Shown here piece by piece: positions 63,310-64,000 of a stretch of DNA of 64,000 nucleotides. Origin of the DNA: CAVPNY01 sp963706905 (GTDB lineage Bacteria > Chloroflexota > Anaerolineae > Anaerolineales > UBA4823); NCBI GenBank assembly GCA_963706905.1, contig CAVPNY010000023.1, positions 1 through 64,000 on the forward strand. Direction: 5' to 3'. The translations under genes and the position numbers were made by a program. The stretch's first letter is position 1. Every line of letters begins with the position of its first letter. The notes under the pieces are model-generated. The model had not been told where the DNA came from. It was given only the letters and a program-made list of their open reading frames with translations, and did not search any database.

Positions 63310-64000
63310 TCAAGATGGGATAGCGAATTGATAAACATGAGCCGGGAATTTCGGGAAAGCCTGCTTGAACAGCTGGCGGCGATTGAATGCGAACACAAAC
63401 AACTTGACGGCATTGCGCAGCGCCTTGATACAACGAGAGAAACAGCGGGAGCGTCTAGCCAGGCGAGCTAAGTAATGGCGTAGCTCTGCATTATCCGCTT
63501 CCACCGCGTAGGTATCGCTCTTCCCCTCGGAGACAGTATGTTTGCCTGGATAATAAACCAGCAATTGATACAACTCCCACTGATCACTGAAGTATTGTCT
63601 CGCTCGTCGACCTTGGTCAACGACCTGTTGCATCATGGCGGGCTGTCTCTCCCACACTACCTCCCAGCCGACAATGCAACGCGTTTGACGATCGACCGCT
63701 GTCAGGATGTAGGCTTTGTTTTTTTCTCCCCAATGAAAGTAAATAACTCATCCAATTCGACGGTTTCATTCTCAGCCGGTTGGGGCGCCTCGGGCAAGCA
63801 GGTAGCGTGTGCATTCACCCAGTTGGCCACACTTTGCGCACTGACCCCTAAATGGCGTCCCACTCGCCGCAGATTATTGCCATCGACGTACATCTGGAGC
63901 GCTTTGTGACGGATTTCATCCGGATAACCATTGATGTTCGGCTCGGGCGTATAGTGCGCCCCAAAGGCTTTGCATTTGTGGCGCTGGCTTCCAGAACGAT
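63310..64000 (-). CDS. IS1-like transposase (partial, two frames)
   Basis: The InsA-like frame enters from the right edge (YTPEPNINGYPDEI, HTH LRRVGRHLGVSAQSVANWV) and stops at 63702; the InsB-like frame (DRQTRC, then GDTYAVEADNAELRHYLA-like catalytic Glu region and FSRC) ends at 63310. They meet at a run of seven A (63719-63725), the same place as in the complete copy at 28836-29584, although the two proteins differ at many positions. The start lies outside the window. Confidence 0.8.
63719..63725 (-). other. Slippery A7 run for programmed -1 frameshift
   Basis: Seven A then C on the minus strand, in Glu-Lys-Lys-Thr codons. It matches the A7C run at 29248-29254 in the other element. Confidence 0.75.

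Larger units (their letters stand above)
63299..64000 (-). mobile_element. IS1-like insertion sequence (right part off the window)
   Basis: A second element of the same group as 28828-29618, running past the window end. The left end is probably near 63299, where GGAGTGTCCAATCAAG resembles the GGGAGTGG ends of the complete copy and begins about 11 bases before the transposase stop, as there. The true end and the target duplication cannot be confirmed because the right end is missing. Confidence 0.7.

Overview
The window looks like a chromosomal segment of a Chloroflexota bacterium, most likely Anaerolineae. The reasons are indirect: sugar-binding lipoproteins with Ala/Pro/Thr/Glu-rich linkers after the lipobox, a ROK regulator with an inverted-repeat operator, sugar ABC importers without a local ATPase, NAD-dependent GH4 glycosidases, MttB-like methyltransferases and a mid-to-high GC content. 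No rRNA, tRNA or CRISPR array was seen. Taxonomy is an inference from gene style only.

Region 1 (1-24.2 kb) is a carbohydrate uptake and catabolism locus. A sugar-binding lipoprotein and a ROK regulator lie on the minus strand. A plus-strand run follows: a GntR/UTRA regulator, two PIG-L-like proteins, an SDR, two GH4 glycosidases, an ABC importer (binding protein plus two permeases), a DUF4432-type epimerase-like protein, a broken zinc dehydrogenase, a second very similar GntR regulator, a PfkB kinase, a split transketolase, a SAF-domain oxidoreductase and a sugar isomerase. The likely logic is import, hydrolysis or oxidation of a glycoside, isomerisation, phosphorylation and C2 transfer. The substrate is unknown. 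A BMP-type binding protein and an MttB-like methyltransferase end the region.

Region 2 (24.2-49.1 kb) is accessory. It holds a GMC oxidoreductase, hydrolases, a GNAT, an AlkD-like protein, a cupin, methyltransferases, a wax-ester synthase-like protein, a nitroreductase/radical-SAM/HemW-like operon, gene remnants, a complete IS1-like element (28828-29618) and a complete IS4/IS5-type element (33230-34350). At 45.6-48.4 kb there are attC-like recombination sites separating small minus-strand genes, which looks like an integron cassette cluster without an integrase.

Region 3 (49.3-63.3 kb) is more housekeeping-like: acyl-CoA dehydrogenase, a membrane glycosyltransferase, a quinone-oxidoreductase-like dehydrogenase, a complete acyl-CoA carboxylase set (carboxyltransferase, biotin carboxylase, biotin carrier), a CYTH protein, glutamate racemase, a class-I glutamine amidotransferase-like hydrolase and ribosomal protein L19. 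A second IS1-like element runs off the right edge.

A striking property of the whole window is about fifteen one-base frame changes in otherwise intact genes, ten in the +1 and five in the -1 direction. They may be assembly errors or real decay; raw reads would decide. By contrast, the frame change in both IS1-like transposases lies at a conserved run of seven A and is probably programmed.
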